A DNA stretch of 64,000 nucleotides from contig NZ_LMZQ01000003.1 in NCBI RefSeq assembly GCF_001442625.1, positions 62,001 through 126,000 on the forward strand, in the 5' to 3' direction. A program made the translations under genes and the position numbers. The DNA comes from Pedobacter ginsenosidimutans. GTDB taxonomy: Bacteria > Bacteroidota > Bacteroidia > Sphingobacteriales > Sphingobacteriaceae. The notes under the pieces were generated by a model. The model ran no database searches and had not been told where the DNA came from. It saw only the letters and a list, made by a program, of their open reading frames with translations. Shown in pieces: positions 27,062 through 36,269 of this stretch (positions are counted from its first letter, which is position 1; each line of letters starts with the position of its first letter).

Positions 27062-29959
27062 CTATTTCTTCTTCTTAGACGCTTTGACCTCCAACTTCAG
27101 ACTGCTGAACTCGGACTCTAAAGCCATTTCCTTTTTCAAAAACTTTCCGGTTAAACTAATTGGATTCTGGATTAAACCTTCTGGTGTGCCTTCGAATAAA
27201 ATTCTTCCGCCACCAGCACCGCCTTCTTCACCTAAATCGATTACCCAATCGGCTACTTTAACTACATCTAAATTATGTTCGATTACCAAAATCGTATTTC
27301 CTTTATCAACCAGCTCTTGCAATACCCCTAAAAGCACATTAATATCTTCGAAATGAAGTCCGGTGGTAGGCTCATCTAAAATATAAAATGTTTTCCCTGT
27401 ATCTTTTTTAGAAAGCTCTGTAGCCAGTTTAACCCGCTGCGCCTCGCCACCTGATAAAGTAACCGACGATTGCCCCAAAGTGATATAACCTAAACCAACA
27501 TCTTTCAATGTTTTGATCTTCCTATAGATGATCGGGATATTTTCAAAGAAATTACAAGCATCTTCGATACTCATATCAAGCACATCACTGATCGATTTTC
27601 CGCGGAAACGAACTTCTAAGGTTTCCCTGTTATATCTTTTTCCGCCACATTCTTCACAAGGCACCTGTACATCAGGCAAGAAATTCATTTCAATCACCTT
27701 TAAACCAGCGCCCTGACAGGTTTCGCAACGACCACCTTTTACATTAAAAGAGAAACGGCCTGGTTTGTAGCCACGAATTTTTGCCTCAGGCAACTGTACA
27801 AATAAATTTCTGATATCGGAGAAAACTCCGGTATAAGTAGATGGATTAGAACGGGGTGTTCTGCCAATAGGTGCCTGATCGATTTCAATCACCTTATCTA
27901 TTTCTTTTAATCCGTTAATTTTCTCATAAGGCAAAGGTTGTTTTTTCGCCCTAAAGAAATGATGATTTAAAATCGGATATAAGGTTTCTGTAATCAAACT
28001 CGATTTACCACTGCCCGAAACTCCGGTTACGGCAATAAATTTACCTAAAGGAAAATCTACTGAAACCTCTTTTAAATTATGTCCGGTGGCTTTAACAATC
28101 GATAATTTATGCCCATTGCCCTTTCTGCGGGTTTTTGGCGTTTCAATTTTCTTTTTGCCGTTGAGGTAATCTGCAGTTAGCGTGTTCGATTTCAGAATCT
28201 GTGCAGCTGTTCCTTCTGCAACTACCGTTCCGCCGTGAATACCTGCTCCTGGGCCAACATCAATTACCCAATCGGCCTCCAGAATCATATCCTTATCATG
28301 CTCTACCACTAAAACGGTATTTCCGAGATCACGGAGATTCTTCAGCGCATTGATCAAACGTTCGTTATCGCGTTGATGCAAACCGATACTTGGCTCATCG
28401 AGGATATACATTACATTCATCAACTGCGAACCGATCTGTGTAGCCAAACGGATCCGTTGCGCCTCGCCACCAGAAAGTGTCCTGGCTGTTCTATCTAGCG
28501 TTAAATAGGTTAAACCAACATCTGTTAAGAAACCGATCCTGGCTTTAATCTCTTTTAAAATTTCTTTTGCAATAATATTCTGACGGTCGCTAAGGCGTTC
28601 ATCTACTTTTTCGAACCAGATGTTCAGGTTGAAAATATCCATTGATGACAGTTCGAAAATATTTTTGCCATCAACTTTAAAGTGTAGGCTTTCTTTTTTC
28701 AAACGGGCACCATGACACTCCGGACAGGTTTTCAGTTTCCTGAATTCGTCCATATCATCTGATGCAGATTCATTTCTCTTTTCATTCTGCTCTTCGAGCA
28801 TTTTAATAATACCATCAAAAGTGATATTATAATTTTGAACGTTCCATTTATTGTATTCTACCTCAACCTTGATCAGATCGGGCGTACCGTTTAAGATGAT
28901 GTTTATTACTTCATCGCTTAACTTTTCGATCGGGGTTGAAAGTGAGAAACTATATTTTTTGGCTAATGCTTTTAATACCTGGAACATCCAAATATCACGA
29001 TATTCGCCTAATGGAGCCAAACCACCATTTAAAATACTCAGTTTTGGATTCGGGATCACCGATTCTTTATCCACTACAAAGATATAGCCTAAACCATCGC
29101 AACGCTCGCAGGCACCATATGGAGAATTGAATGAAAAACTGTTCGGTTGAGGTTCATCGTAAGAAATACCCGTGGTTGGGCACATTAAAAACTTACTAAA
29201 ATGTGCAACGTTATTATCTTTATCGCTGATTTTGATTACTCCCTTACCCATTTTCATCGCAATCTGTAGCGAATCTAAAAGGCGTTTTTTATCCTTTACA
29301 TCAATAATCAAGCGATCAATCACCACTTCGATATCGTGAATTTTATAACGGTCTACCTGCATTTTAGCAGAAATATCCCTTATTTCTCCATCCACACGAA
29401 CTTTTACATAACCCTGTTTACGGATCTGCTCAAAAAGTTCGCGGTAATGCCCCTTTCTACCTTTAACAACAGGTGCAAGAATATTTACTGCAACACCATC
29501 AAATTTATTGAAGATATTCTGCAGGATCTGATCTTCACTCATCCGCTCCATCTTCTCGCCAGTATTGTACGAATAGGCATCGGCAACACGTGCATAAAGC
29601 AAACGCATAAAATCGTAGATCTCAGTAATGGTACCCACGGTAGAGCGCGGGTTTTTGCTGGTGGTTTTTTGCTCAATGGCAATAACCGGGCTCAGTCCCG
29701 AAACCTTATCTACATCCGGGCGCTCCATCCCTCCCATAAACTGGCGGCTGTAAGCGCTAAATGTTTCCATATACCGGCGCTGTCCTTCCGCATAAATGGT
29801 ATCAAAAGCCAGTGATGATTTACCGCTACCACTTAAACCTGTTATAACAACAAGCTGATTGCGCGGAAAACTTACATCTATATTCTTTAAATTATGTACC
29901 CTCGCACCATATACTTCTACATCTTTTTGCTCGCCGAGGTCGATAGATTTATTGCTCAT
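27062..29959 (-). CDS. uvrA: Excinuclease ABC subunit A
   Basis: 965 residues. UvrA is the damage-sensing ATPase of nucleotide excision repair and loads UvrB. Two Walker A motifs are seen: TGLSGSGKSSLAFDT (near 40) and TGVSGSGKSSLITET (near 645). Two ABC signature motifs are LSGGEAQRIRLATQ and LSGGEAQRVKLATE. Zinc-finger cysteines occur in CERCDGLGY, CPECHGARL, CETCQGAGL and CEECGGKRY. Length and motif order are normal. Confidence 0.98.
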   Translation of the reverse strand: MSNKSIDLGEQKDVEVYGARVHNLKNIDVSFPRNQLVVITGLSGSGKSSLAFDTIYAEGQRRYMETFSAYSRQFMGGMERPDVDKVSGLSPVIAIEQKTTSKNPRSTVGTITEIYDFMRLLYARVADAYSYNTGEKMERMSEDQILQNIFNKFDGVAVNILAPVVKGRKGHYRELFEQIRKQGYVKVRVDGEIRDISAKMQVDRYKIHDIEVVIDRLIIDVKDKKRLLDSLQIAMKMGKGVIKISDKDNNVAHFSKFLMCPTTGISYDEPQPNSFSFNSPYGACERCDGLGYIFVVDKESVIPNPKLSILNGGLAPLGEYRDIWMFQVLKALAKKYSFSLSTPIEKLSDEVINIILNGTPDLIKVEVEYNKWNVQNYNITFDGIIKMLEEQNEKRNESASDDMDEFRKLKTCPECHGARLKKESLHFKVDGKNIFELSSMDIFNLNIWFEKVDERLSDRQNIIAKEILKEIKARIGFLTDVGLTYLTLDRTARTLSGGEAQRIRLATQIGSQLMNVMYILDEPSIGLHQRDNERLINALKNLRDLGNTVLVVEHDKDMILEADWVIDVGPGAGIHGGTVVAEGTAAQILKSNTLTADYLNGKKKIETPKTRRKGNGHKLSIVKATGHNLKEVSVDFPLGKFIAVTGVSGSGKSSLITETLYPILNHHFFRAKKQPLPYEKINGLKEIDKVIEIDQAPIGRTPRSNPSTYTGVFSDIRNLFVQLPEAKIRGYKPGRFSFNVKGGRCETCQGAGLKVIEMNFLPDVQVPCEECGGKRYNRETLEVRFRGKSISDVLDMSIEDACNFFENIPIIYRKIKTLKDVGLGYITLGQSSVTLSGGEAQRVKLATELSKKDTGKTFYILDEPTTGLHFEDINVLLGVLQELVDKGNTILVIEHNLDVVKVADWVIDLGEEGGAGGGRILFEGTPEGLIQNPISLTGKFLKKEMALESEFSSLKLEVKASKKKK

Positions 29960-30064
29960 ATTTTATTTAAAGTTGGAGGCAAAATCGAGTCTTTAAAAAG
30001 ACAAAATTTCAATCCGCAAAAATGCTAAAAATTTTATCAAAATGAAAGTCAAAACCAATCTTGA

Positions 30065-30160
30065 TTAAGGATTAATTGTCATAATGTCGACTTCTATTTC
30101 GTAGGAAATCAGAGGTAAACAGAAGAGACAGATTAAAAGGCTAAAAAAAGTTTTCGCCAT
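30065..30160 (-). CDS. Possible 31-residue hydrophobic peptide
   Basis: ATG 30160 to TAA 30065 gives a short basic head, a hydrophobic core (FFSLLICLFCLPLIS) and an acidic tail (YEIEVDIMTINP). The composition is that of a tiny exported or membrane peptide. It is the only gene-like signal in the 391-base gap 29960-30350, apart from a GTC-type repeat near 30270-30302. Support is weak: no clear promoter and no known family. Confidence 0.3.
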   Translation of the reverse strand: MAKTFFSLLICLFCLPLISYEIEVDIMTINP

Positions 30161-30350
30161 ACTTCACAAACGCTGTAAATGATAAAATGGTTTTGTATTT
30201 TTAGAGAACTTTTAAAGCTTTTAAGCCCCTTACCCAATGCAACCTAATAAACATCTTTAAAAGATCTCTCGACTCCGCTGCTCTCCGCTCGAGATGACGA
30301 CGCAAAGCGGGCACCATGCTAACCAATGAACCAATGGCTAATGAACTAAC

Positions 30351-31397
30351 CTACCACTCTATCGTTGTTCCATTCTCAGTCGGGTGCCCGGTACACACCA
30401 AAACCCTGCCTCTTTCCAATTCATCATCGGTAAGTACTTCGTTATAATCCATTCTTACTCCACCTTTAGTGCAATTGGCTACGCAGGTACTGCATACTCC
30501 TCCACGGCAGCTATACGGAAGTTTGATCTTATTTTCCAACGCAACATCTAAAATTCTTTTTGGCCAGGGCACTTCGAGGTTATAAATTTCCCCTCTAAAA
30601 TTTAAAATTACCGAGTAAGTATTTTTATCGACGGCTTTTTCTGCCGAACCATCATCCTCATCCACCTCATCTTCCGGTAATACAAAAGTTTCTCTTTTAA
30701 TCTGTTTGATATCGAAACCCATACCCAGCAAGGTGATCCGACATAAATCCATATAAATTATCGGGCCACAACTGTAAAACAGCGCATCATTCCGATCAAA
30801 ATGCAAATGTTCCTTGAGTAGTTTTTCGATATAGAATTTGTTTAAGCGGGCCGTCATTAAGTTTTTACTATTGCTAAAAACCCAAACAATCTTTAATCTA
30901 TCCGGATATTTCTTTTGCCATTCGTTCAGCTCGTCATAAAATAATGCATCTTCCATCGACCGGTTGCTATATACCAGCGTAACCAACGATTTTTTCTCAC
31001 GTACCAATGCCGTTTTCAAAATTGAGAATAATGGTGTAATCCCCACCCCCGCAGCGAATAGAAAAAGATCACGCTCCAGATTTTCATCAGGAATATAGCT
31101 AAACATCCCTTGAGGCTCTTGCGCTAAAAGAATATCGTTTACAGAAGTTTTATGATGTAAAAATCTCGAAATCTCTCCATTCTCTACCCTTTTCACTGTA
31201 ATCGCCAAAGGCTCATCTACATCAGGCGAGCTGTTAAAAGAATATGATCGCCTTATTTCCTTATGTTTTCCCTGAAAAATCAATGAAATAAACTGACCAG
31301 CTAAATACTTCGGATATTGTTCATCCACCTCCTCAAATTGAAAGGTAATGTTATCGCCAGGTTGATTGATGATTTTATTGATGCGCAGTTTGAACAT
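30351..31397 (-). CDS. Ferredoxin-NADP-type reductase with C-terminal 2Fe-2S domain
   Basis: 348 residues, domain order FAD, NAD(P), 2Fe-2S as in PaaE and related reductases. FAD site RRSYSFNSSP near 53; NAD(P) site AAGVGITPLFSILKTA near 113; plant-type ferredoxin cysteines in PYSCRGGVCSTCVANC near 297 and VLVCTGHP near 335. It carries electrons from NAD(P)H to an unknown partner oxygenase or desaturase. No partner gene adjoins it. Confidence 0.94.
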   Translation of the reverse strand: MFKLRINKIINQPGDNITFQFEEVDEQYPKYLAGQFISLIFQGKHKEIRRSYSFNSSPDVDEPLAITVKRVENGEISRFLHHKTSVNDILLAQEPQGMFSYIPDENLERDLFLFAAGVGITPLFSILKTALVREKKSLVTLVYSNRSMEDALFYDELNEWQKKYPDRLKIVWVFSNSKNLMTARLNKFYIEKLLKEHLHFDRNDALFYSCGPIIYMDLCRITLLGMGFDIKQIKRETFVLPEDEVDEDDGSAEKAVDKNTYSVILNFRGEIYNLEVPWPKRILDVALENKIKLPYSCRGGVCSTCVANCTKGGVRMDYNEVLTDDELERGRVLVCTGHPTENGTTIEW

Positions 31398-31458
31398 AAC
31401 ACAAAGAAAGGAAATTGATTTATTAGTTCAATCGTTCATTGGTCATTAGTTAGCATGA

Positions 31459-31514
31459 TTTAGGGTTTAGGGTTTAGGGTTTAGGGTTTAGGGTTTAGGG
31501 TTTAGGGTTTAGGG
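31459..31514 (+). repeat. Eight perfect tandem TTTAGGG units
   Basis: 56 bases made of exactly eight TTTAGGG heptamers, with no error. It sits in the 476-base gap between the reductase and the transglycosylase, 62 bases before the reductase start codon complement. The rest of that gap (31515-31800) shows only A+T-rich sequence and a degenerate AATCTGTGTAATCC-like piece near 31770. Confidence 0.95.
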
Positions 31515-31805
31515 AAAACATTGGTCAGACAAGTTTGTGTTTGATAATAATGAAAAACGTATGATAATGACCAATGTATTTGGACACACATGCACTTAAA
31601 TGACCTTCTATTTCTTATATGGTAAAACTATTCCGTGTTAATCTGTTTTTGCGTGGCGATAAAGTTCATTGGTTTATCTGCCATCGGTTAGCGTGATGCG
31701 GAGAAAATTCTCGTATCAATCAATAATTCCTAAAAAAACGCTTAGGGGTTAGCGTTTAGTAAAAAACAAATCTGTGTAATCCAACAATCCGTGTAATCAC
31801 TTTCC

Positions 31806-31838
31806 AAAAAAAAGCGTCCCGATTTACAACCGGGACGC
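31806..31838 (-). terminator. Intrinsic terminator after the lytic transglycosylase gene
   Basis: On the minus strand GCGTCCCG pairs with CGGGACGC around a nine-base loop and is followed by a run of eight T. It lies 36 bases past the stop codon. Confidence 0.85.
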
Positions 31839-31873
31839 CTTACCAAATGCTTGTCTTTATCTTAATTATTATA

Positions 31874-32656
31874 TTATTCGGCGTTGTAGGCCAATAATAC
31901 TCTCGGTTTTTCGTAACCGTAACGTTTCGGGTGTTCCATAATCTGTTTCATAGAAATCACTTTATAAACATAGCCACCCGTTTCGCGGTTCAGCTTCATT
32001 TTGTAGTAATTATCCTGATTTTGATTATTGATCTGCTTGCGCAGGCGTCCGTCGCCAACATTGTAAGCCGCAGCTACCAATGTCCAGCTTTCTAAACCTT
32101 TATACATTTCTTTAATGTATTTACAGGCAGCGATGGTCGATTTACGCAGATTATAGCGTTCATCAACATTTCCGTTTACTCTTAATCCATAGGTACGGGC
32201 TGTGCCAGGCATAAACTGCCAGATTCCGGCTGCACCTTTTGGAGAAACTCCTTCTGCCATTCCAGATTCGACTAATGCCAAATACTTAAAATCGTTAGGA
32301 ATTCCGTACGCAGCGAGAATGGGCTCAATTACGGGAAACCATTTTGCTGCTTTTGCATGCAATTTATTGGTTTGTGTATTACCGTAAGTGTGTGCTGCAA
32401 GGATTTTTTTCATTTTGCGTTCTACCTTTTTATCGCCTAATGGCAGGGTTTCTTCTGCAAAATTTAACTGTGCCATTAAAGATAGCGGCTTTTCCGCATT
32501 TTCAACTTCCAGGCTATCAGATTTGGGTATTGTAGTGTTTAATTTTTCTTCTTTTAAAAGACTTTTTTGTGCTAAGGGCATTTGGTAAGCGAACACTTTT
32601 GCCAAGATAAATAGTGTTGCCACTACCGCAAATGGTACGATGTGTTTCTTTAACAT
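31874..32656 (-). CDS. Membrane-anchored lytic transglycosylase (SLT, GH23-like)
   Basis: 260 residues from ATG 32656 (MLKKHIVPFAVVATLFILAK); the frame from TTG 32698 adds 14 basic residues. After a signal or anchor segment, the catalytic domain shows LALVESGMAEGVSPKGAAG (catalytic Glu near 137), IWQFMPGTARTYGL and LVAAAYNVGDGRL. It cuts peptidoglycan glycan strands to 1,6-anhydro-muramyl ends in the periplasm. Its terminator follows at 31806. Confidence 0.93.
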   Translation of the reverse strand: MLKKHIVPFAVVATLFILAKVFAYQMPLAQKSLLKEEKLNTTIPKSDSLEVENAEKPLSLMAQLNFAEETLPLGDKKVERKMKKILAAHTYGNTQTNKLHAKAAKWFPVIEPILAAYGIPNDFKYLALVESGMAEGVSPKGAAGIWQFMPGTARTYGLRVNGNVDERYNLRKSTIAACKYIKEMYKGLESWTLVAAAYNVGDGRLRKQINNQNQDNYYKMKLNRETGGYVYKVISMKQIMEHPKRYGYEKPRVLLAYNAE

Positions 32657-32919
32657 CTTCCTCCTTTTTTTGGTGAACTTATATAAAAACGTTGGCAAAG
32701 GTAAAAAATAATGATCACATTATCAAATAGTTACAAAAATAACCCCCAAAATCAGCCCTTAAAGCGCTTTAAACGTGGATTTTAAATTTTGATTTTAATC
32801 CAAATTTTCCTATTTTGGAGGCTATTTTTTTATCTAATTTTTCCGCTCTTAAAATTGTTATGTTCATCAATTTTTCATAAATTTGCAACCCGCATTTTTA
32901 ATGTGGTTAAAAGCGTATC

Positions 32920-34452
32920 ATGATAAATAAAAACAACAGGAACAGTCGGGATGACAAGTCCAAACCAGGCAGTCGAAAAACAGAAGGCAGAAGCAGTTCA
33001 GCCGGGTCTGACAGAAGAAGATCAGACGACAAAGACAGCAAATTCAAAAAATCATCCGATTCTAAAGACGGCTTCAAACCTAGAAGCTCAGAGGGTAAAG
33101 ATTTCAAATCAAAATCTTTCGGAGACAAAAAAGACTTCAGGCCAAGAACAGGAGACCGTGATTTTAAATCGAAAGATGGAGAGTCAAAGGGATTCAAATT
33201 TGGAGACCGCGAGTTTAAATCAAAAGATAACAACTCAAAATCAGAAGACCGCAGCTTCAAATCAAGAGAAGGAGGATCAAGAGACTACAAACCGAGAACA
33301 GGAGATAGAGATTTTAAACCAAGAGAAGGTGGTGCAAGAGATTATAAGCCAAGAACAGGAGAACGCGATTTCAGATCTAAGGATGGAGATTCGAGAGATT
33401 TTAAACCGAGAACTGGCGACCGCGACTTTAAACCTAGAGAAGGCGGATCAAGAGATTACAAACCAAGAACTGGCGACCGTGATTTTAAGTCGAAAGATGG
33501 TGGATCAAGAGATTTCAAACCGAGAGAAGGCGGCTATAAAGATTACAAATCAAGAGGCAAATCTGATGATTTCAAGCCAAGTGCTGGAAGTTCAAGAGAT
33601 GTAAAACCCAGAGAACCGAGGGAAGGCGACACCCGTCCGTTTAGAAAACGCGAGAATGCCCAGCCAAGAGATACAGAATTTAACCGCCCTGAGCGCACTG
33701 TAATTGCCCAAGGCCGCAAAACAAATGAAGATAAAGGCTTAATTCGCCTTAACAGATATATTTCAAATGCAGGTATCTGCTCTCGCCGTAAAGCTGATGA
33801 GCTAATTGCTGCCGGCATTATTACCGTAAACGGAGAAGCCATTACAGAATTAGGGCATAAAGTTGACCCTGCAAAAGATTTAGTACGCTATAATGGCGAG
33901 CTATTGAAACGCGAGAAAAAAGTTTACGTTTTATTAAACAAACCAAAAGATTACATCACCACTACCGACGATCCACAAGAACGCCGTACGGTAATGCAAT
34001 TGGTTGACAAAGCGAGCCGCGAGCGTATTTACCCAGTTGGCCGTTTAGACCGTAATACAACAGGTTTGTTGTTGATGACAAACGATGGTGATTTAGCAGA
34101 TAAATTATCACATCCTAAAAACGGTATCACCAAAATTTACAATATTGAGTTGGATAAAGCTTTATCACAAGGCGATTTAAACAAAATTGCTTTTGGTTTA
34201 GAGCTGGAAGACGGATTGATTAAACCGGATAACATTTCTTACGTTGCGGGTGGAACCAAAAAAGAAATCGGCATCCAGATCCACAGCGGTAAAAACAGAA
34301 TTGTTCGTCGTATTTTCGAACACCTGGGTTACAATGTAGAAAAATTAGACCGTGTTGTATATGGCAATTTAACCAAGAAAGATTTACCTCGTGGTAGATG
34401 GCGCTATCTTGAAGATCATGAATTGATCCAGATTAAACATCTGATAAAATAA
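32920..34452 (+). CDS. RluB/RsuA-type pseudouridine synthase with long repetitive N-terminal tail
   Basis: 510 residues. The first 250 or so are a charged disordered tail of K/R/D/G/S with about ten repeats such as KPRTGDRDFKPREGGSRDY. Then come an S4 RNA-binding domain (IRLNRYISNAGICSRRKADE, near 275) and the synthase domain with catalytic Asp in VGRLDRNTTGLLLMTNDGDL (near 370) and KNRIVRRIFEHLGY near 455. The core should modify 23S (or 16S) rRNA. Tails like this are common on RluB homologues of this group. The repeats also open long false frames on both strands. A terminator follows at once. Confidence 0.94.
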   Translation: MINKNNRNSRDDKSKPGSRKTEGRSSSAGSDRRRSDDKDSKFKKSSDSKDGFKPRSSEGKDFKSKSFGDKKDFRPRTGDRDFKSKDGESKGFKFGDREFKSKDNNSKSEDRSFKSREGGSRDYKPRTGDRDFKPREGGARDYKPRTGERDFRSKDGDSRDFKPRTGDRDFKPREGGSRDYKPRTGDRDFKSKDGGSRDFKPREGGYKDYKSRGKSDDFKPSAGSSRDVKPREPREGDTRPFRKRENAQPRDTEFNRPERTVIAQGRKTNEDKGLIRLNRYISNAGICSRRKADELIAAGIITVNGEAITELGHKVDPAKDLVRYNGELLKREKKVYVLLNKPKDYITTTDDPQERRTVMQLVDKASRERIYPVGRLDRNTTGLLLMTNDGDLADKLSHPKNGITKIYNIELDKALSQGDLNKIAFGLELEDGLIKPDNISYVAGGTKKEIGIQIHSGKNRIVRRIFEHLGYNVEKLDRVVYGNLTKKDLPRGRWRYLEDHELIQIKHLIK

Positions 34453-34460
34453 TATGTAAA

Positions 34461-34485
34461 AGGCAACCAATGGTTGCCTTTTTTT
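34461..34485 (+). terminator. Intrinsic terminator of the pseudouridine synthase gene
   Basis: AGGCAACCAATGGTTGCCT is a perfect hairpin, followed by TTTTTT. It lies 8 bases after the stop codon. Confidence 0.9.
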
Positions 34486-34642
34486 GTATTGCTATTTTTT
34501 ACCACAAAGTGCACAGAGAAAAGCACAAAGTTCGCAGAGCCCCCTCCCATCGTCCCCAGGCGATAATTAAGAAACATGTTCCATGTTTTCTGGGCTTCCG
34601 TGGCCAACTTTCTTTATATTTGTTAATCAACACCATATTTTC

Positions 34643-35752
34643 ATGAAAAAACTCAGTTCATTGCTTATACTTTCTATATTTTCGACCCTTAGCTTCGCTC
34701 AAAAAACCAATTACAACCTCATTGTTGGCACCTATACCGCACCGGGAAAAAGCGAAGGGATCTATACTTACAACTTTAATACTTCAACTGCAGCCACAAC
34801 GGTAAAAAGCATCACAAAAAATACAGCTAACCCAAGTTATCTGGCTGTTTCTCCGGATCAGAAATTTGTATACGTGGTTAATGAAACCGGAGCAACAAGT
34901 ACGGTAAGCGCATTTAAATATGATGCCAAAACAGGCGATTTAACTTTTTTAAACAAAGTTGACAGTCACGGTGCTGATCCTTGTTTTATTACCGTTGATG
35001 CCAAAAATGTAATTGTAGCCAATTATAGCGGGGGCAGTTTAGCGGTATTCGCACGCAAGGCTGATGGCGCCTTAACCGAAGCTTTACAAACGATCAAGCA
35101 TACTGGAAAAAGTATTGACCCTAAAGGCAGACAAGAAAGCGCACACGTGCATATGGTTAAATTTACGCCAGATCACAAGTATTTAATTGTTAACGATCTG
35201 GGCGAAGATCAAACTTATGTTTACAACTATAACCCTACCTCAAAAGAAAAAATATTAACCGTTAAGTCGGTAATTAAAACCACTGCAGGCACTGGCCCGA
35301 GGCACATCACTTTTAGTCCGAATGGAAAATTTGCTTATTTAGCGCACGAATTTAATGGCAGCATAACCGTTTTCGCTTATTCGAATGGAAGCTTAACCAA
35401 AATCCAGGAAATTGGTACTACGCCGAAAGATTTTAGCGGAAAAATTGATGGTGCCGACATCCATGTTTCGGCTGATGGAAAATTCCTTTACGAAACCAAC
35501 CGCGGAGATGCCAATAGCATTTCTGCCTTTTCAATTCTGCCTACGGGAAAATTAAAATTCATCGAAACGGTAAGCACACTGGGTAAAGGACCAAGAAACT
35601 TCGCGATTGATCCGACTGGAAAATTTTTATTGATCGGCCACCAATACACCAACAACATCGTTATTTTTAACCGAAATAAAACCACTGGTAAATTAACCGA
35701 TAGCGGCAAACGCATTGATGTTGGCGCGCCAGTTTGTTTGGTTTTCAATTAA
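34643..35752 (+). CDS. Exported lactonase family protein (6-phosphogluconolactonase-like beta-propeller)
   Basis: 369 residues from ATG 34643 with a signal peptide (MKKLSSLLILSIFSTLSFAQ). The frame upstream to 34583 is unlikely. Repeated blade units are visible, e.g. NPSYLAVSPDQKFVYVVNE, GPRHITFSPNGKFAYLAHE and GPRNFAIDPTGKFLLIGHQ, as in the seven-bladed Pgl-type fold. Because it is exported, a role on sugar lactones outside the cytoplasm is likelier than in the pentose phosphate pathway. Its substrate is not known. Confidence 0.9.
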   Translation: MKKLSSLLILSIFSTLSFAQKTNYNLIVGTYTAPGKSEGIYTYNFNTSTAATTVKSITKNTANPSYLAVSPDQKFVYVVNETGATSTVSAFKYDAKTGDLTFLNKVDSHGADPCFITVDAKNVIVANYSGGSLAVFARKADGALTEALQTIKHTGKSIDPKGRQESAHVHMVKFTPDHKYLIVNDLGEDQTYVYNYNPTSKEKILTVKSVIKTTAGTGPRHITFSPNGKFAYLAHEFNGSITVFAYSNGSLTKIQEIGTTPKDFSGKIDGADIHVSADGKFLYETNRGDANSISAFSILPTGKLKFIETVSTLGKGPRNFAIDPTGKFLLIGHQYTNNIVIFNRNKTTGKLTDSGKRIDVGAPVCLVFN

Positions 35753-35770
35753 TCACCTAAAATTAAGCCA

Positions 35771-36265
35771 ATGGAAAACTTCGATTGGACCAGATTCACC
35801 ATCAAGATTGCTGTTAAAGCGAAACTTGAAGACATGTATAATGCCTGGACAAAAGCCAGCGAAATCGAAAAATGGTTTTTAAGCGATGCGGAATTCTCTG
35901 ATGAGAACAGCGTATTGCTCAACAAAACGCAAAACGTATTGAAAGGCGATAAATACAAATGGATCTGGTATCTCTATGATGATATTGAAAAAGGGAGCAT
36001 AACTGAAGCCAATGGCAAAGATGAACTTCAATTTACTTTTGCAGGCGAATGTTTGGTCGACATTAAACTCAAAGAAGAGTTTGAATATGTAATTGTGGAG
36101 TTGACTCAAAAGAATATTCCCTTGGATGACAATGCAAAAAGAAACATTCGCTTAGGTTGTCACAACGGCTGGAGTTTCTATTTGGTTAATCTAAAATCTG
36201 TTTATGAAGGTGGTTTGGACTTAAGGAACAAAGACAACCGCTTTAAACCTATGCTGAACAATTGA
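35771..36265 (+). CDS. SRPBCC (START/AHSA1-like) domain protein
   Basis: 164 residues covering one Bet v1/AHSA1 fold. The opening IKIAVKAKLEDMYNAWTKASEIEKWFLSDAEF (given here in part: YNAWTKASEIEKWF) is the hallmark of the family, and the end HNGWSFYLVNLKSVYEGG matches its last helix. Such proteins bind hydrophobic ligands in a deep pocket or act as co-chaperones. It is followed 4 bases on by the dioxygenase gene, so the two are probably co-transcribed. Confidence 0.85.
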   Translation: MENFDWTRFTIKIAVKAKLEDMYNAWTKASEIEKWFLSDAEFSDENSVLLNKTQNVLKGDKYKWIWYLYDDIEKGSITEANGKDELQFTFAGECLVDIKLKEEFEYVIVELTQKNIPLDDNAKRNIRLGCHNGWSFYLVNLKSVYEGGLDLRNKDNRFKPMLNN

Positions 36266-36269
36266 GGTA

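Noticed and set aside
31459-31514. Contamination with plant telomere DNA
   Set aside because: Flanks are normal bacterial sequence within one gap and only 56 bases of repeat exist; local slippage is simpler.
33151-33540. CRISPR-like array
   Set aside because: Repeats are in frame within a coding gene, without unique spacers and without cas genes.
32951-33604. Long open frame (217 codons) overlapping the pseudouridine synthase tail, and a 117-codon frame on the other strand
   Set aside because: Both come from the repeated K/R/D/G codons of the real gene read in other frames. No domain, and the frame of 32920 has the S4 and synthase domains.
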